A stretch of 30,743 nucleotides of DNA from Gnetum montanum. Lineage: Eukaryota; Streptophyta; Gnetopsida; Gnetales; Gnetaceae. Positions 29,060 to 30,743 of the stretch are shown piece by piece (within the stretch, counting starts at the first letter, position 1; every line of letters begins with the position of its first letter). Made by a program: the position numbers and the translations under genes. The notes beneath the pieces are model-generated. The model was not told where the DNA came from. It saw only the letters and a list, made by a program, of their open reading frames with translations, and ran no database searches. Where the stretch lies: NCBI GenBank assembly GCA_015680685.1, contig MNCI01004871.1:90923-121665 (forward strand), written 5' to 3'.

Positions 29060-29487
29060 TGAAGAGATAAAGTTGATTTGGCAACATGTTTAACAGTTTT
29101 TACAATCTTTTACCCTTTATGATATCCTTCGAGCAATAATGAATTTTGAAAAATTATGCATAACTTGGAGTGTACTCTCCCCACAACTAAGTTGAACACT
29201 CCGAGTTTAGACAAGTTCAATCAAAATGGAAATCGGAGTGTTAACGAACAAGTTATGGATGTTGGAATGAGAGGTGCGCAAGTTAACAAGTTCATGGAGA
29301 GAAATTTGAACAACTCCCCCCACGTGAACAATGGAAAATGATGTTGAGATGAACCCAAGGGGTGGGGGAGTCCATATATATAGGTTTTTTATGGACACGA
29401 TATTGCATACCCAATAGCATGGACCCGATATCGCGTCAGACCTGATATCAAGTACCTGATATTGCGGCCCATTGAAAATAGGGTACT
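29060..29487 (-). repeat. LTR-derived fragment inside the post-pol region of B
   Basis: Relative to element D, B carries about 430 extra bases here. On the minus strand they begin with GGGCCGCAATATCAGGTACT and further GATATC copies (29475-29400), then CTATATATA (about 29382-29374), as in the start of LTR A. The rest does not match a known R or U5 segment and lacks the CTCATCA end. It has a perfect inverted repeat, AACACTCCGA (29195-29204) and TCGGAGTGTT (29233-29242). It is probably a truncated LTR of a related family inserted upstream of the ORF. Confidence 0.55.
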
Positions 29488-29751
29488 TAGTAAAATTAAT
29501 GAATTTCTAAATTTCCAAGGTGACAAATGAAGGAATTGAGGTTAGTTGGAAAGGTGCAAGGTAACATTGTATAGACCAAAAGGCACAAAAGGGATAATGT
29601 GGTGGAATCTGACAATGAAATTCTTGAATGGAATGAGGAAAAAGGACATGAGATGGTGTATAGGAACATTTGAACTTAGAAGGATGATAAAGGAAAGAAT
29701 AGATTTGACAATGAAGTAGTCGGAGGGTATAAAATGATGTGGTGGTGTGCA

Positions 29752-30040
29752 ATCAAGTACAAATTACAAAAGTCACACAAGTGGATCCTCCCCAAAGCAG
29801 GTTCCTACTTATAATGCCCTTATGTAACAACACCTTAAAATGTCTGTAAGCACTAGAAGGGTTAAATGTAATCCACACCAGTTCCAAAAAACACACACAT
29901 GTAGATACCACCATGATTAGGCATGAATTCAATGCTACACAAGACACGAGTCACAAATACATGAATAGTGAGATGAGGCGAATTGTAGAAGAGATTGCAG
30001 AGGTTGGGACATGAGGTAACTGACCCAGTGCATAATGAAT
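29752..30040 (-). repeat. Post-pol conserved block (copy in B)
   Basis: The reverse complement matches 397-690 of element D closely (GATTCATTATGC, GTCAGTTACCTCATGTCCCA, TTACATTTAACCCTTCTAG, AAGGGCATTATA, CTTTGGGGAGGATCCACTTG). It starts only about a dozen bases after the end of LTR F, so no primer site, gag or pol lies between. Confidence 0.75.
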
Positions 30041-30052
30041 CTTGAGTGTAGG

Positions 30053-30743
30053 TGATGAGTGGAAAGGTACCCCTACACTCAACCATACGAAACGAGCGTA
30101 GGGGGCACGATCCGGTCAAACTCCGTAGACTAAATGCCTAAACACCGTAAGGAACACTTGGGGTTAATTATTCGTTGTCTTCCCAGACTTACTTGTTACT
30201 GTCACAGTGTATGGTTAAGTAAGTCCGAGGTATATGATTTTTTTTGTCTTTTCAAGTTTATCTCCTATGCTAAAGGGTGAAGGGTTGAGAGACTAAAACT
30301 AACTCTAACTACAACACTAAGTCCTAACGTCAGCATCCGTTCCCACTTGCTGTACACACCCTTAACTGTGCAACTATGGCTACCAAACGCTAATTGTTAC
30401 TGGGGTTACCACACGTAACGCACGTGCTCGAAGCAGTCGTACTGAGGCACCTAACTAGCCTAAGTGTGACAAACAGCTGATTCCTTGACTAGCCATACAC
30501 ATCCGTAGATGCTCGTAATCAAGTCGTACTTGTCCCACGTTCTAGGAGATAAGGGTGAGAGAATCTAATCGCAATGAGTAGCTGATTCCTTGGCTAGCCG
30601 TACACATTTGTCAATGCTCATAACCAAGTCGTACTCATGCCACGTTACTAAGAAAGCAATAAATAACATTAAATAAACCTATCCATGTACTGCAAGGTTT
30701 ATCCACAAAGCTCGTCTTTATTGCCGTACACAACTTGCGTTCA
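30053..30743 (-). repeat. LTR F, partial (minus strand), runs off the right edge
   Basis: The minus-strand end GGTTGAGTGTAGGGGTACCT then CTCATCA at 30053 matches LTRs D, A and B. AATAAA is at 30722-30717 (minus). The U3 part is outside the window. It differs strongly from LTR B at 13949-14785 and contains an internal 105 bp period duplication, so it is not an obvious sister of that LTR. Confidence 0.8.
30476..30646. repeat. Two 66 bp copies at 105 bp spacing within LTR F
   Basis: GCTGATTCCTTGACTAGCC (30476) and GCTGATTCCTTGGCTAGCC (30581) start two copies that continue with TACACAT, ATGCTC, TAA-CAAGTCGTACT and CCACGTT. The other LTRs have one copy of the AAGTCGTACT segment. Confidence 0.8.

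Noticed and set aside
1-30743. tRNA, rRNA or other host RNA genes
   Set aside because: No cloverleaf-type or conserved rRNA stretch was noticed on either strand; only primer-site complements to tRNA ends are present.

Overview
The window is repetitive plant nuclear DNA: a nest of old, broken LTR retrotransposons with no intact gene and no ordinary host gene that I can support. Evidence for a plant is the Ty3/gypsy families present: Athila-like elements with a tRNA-Asp-type primer site and an extra ORF after pol, and a Tat-like element with 2.1 kb LTRs. A relic of a Penelope-like reverse transcriptase on the left makes a conifer or other large-genome gymnosperm a reasonable guess, because Penelope-like elements in plants are best known there. 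That is inference only.

Layout from left to right. (1) 1-2585: 3' part of an Athila-like element D (+), with an internally deleted env-like ORF, a polypurine tract and a complete 3' LTR. (2) 2586-3182: nothing recognisable. (3) 3183-3757: decayed Penelope-like RT (+). (4) 3772-4973: two related LTRs, E and E2; E is followed by a primer binding site, and E2 is cut off where the next element begins. (5) 4974-13948: Athila-like element A (+): 5' LTR, primer site, gag, protease, RT, RNase H, integrase and a long post-pol region, all carrying stops and frameshifts. (6) 13949 to about 30052, minus strand: element B, of the same superfamily and opposite orientation, with its 3' LTR at 13949-14785 and a long env-like ORF. 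(7) 15623-26739: element C (+), inserted inside the env-like ORF of B with a 5 bp target duplication. It has 2.1 kb LTRs, gag and protease but no RT, RNase H or integrase. (8) 30053-30743: an LTR (F, minus) that runs off the right edge.

The order of insertion reads E2, then A, then B, then C. C is the best preserved; its two LTRs differ at roughly one base in ten over the first 200 bases, counted by eye. C would have needed polymerase and integrase from another element. No product here is likely to work: the A protease has lost its catalytic Asp, A integrase reads Lys for its catalytic Glu, A RNase H reads Asn for an Asp, and frames are interrupted throughout.

The most interesting structure is non-coding or repetitive: a GATATC/GTAC palindromic array before the TATA box in the Athila-like LTRs; a perfect 13 bp hairpin just upstream of the TATA box in the LTRs of C; two tandem hairpins with compensatory changes before the 3' LTR of C; repeats built on ACGCTG in C; a tandem KVPP protein repeat between gag and protease of C; and a conserved splice-acceptor-like site at the start of the env-like ORF.
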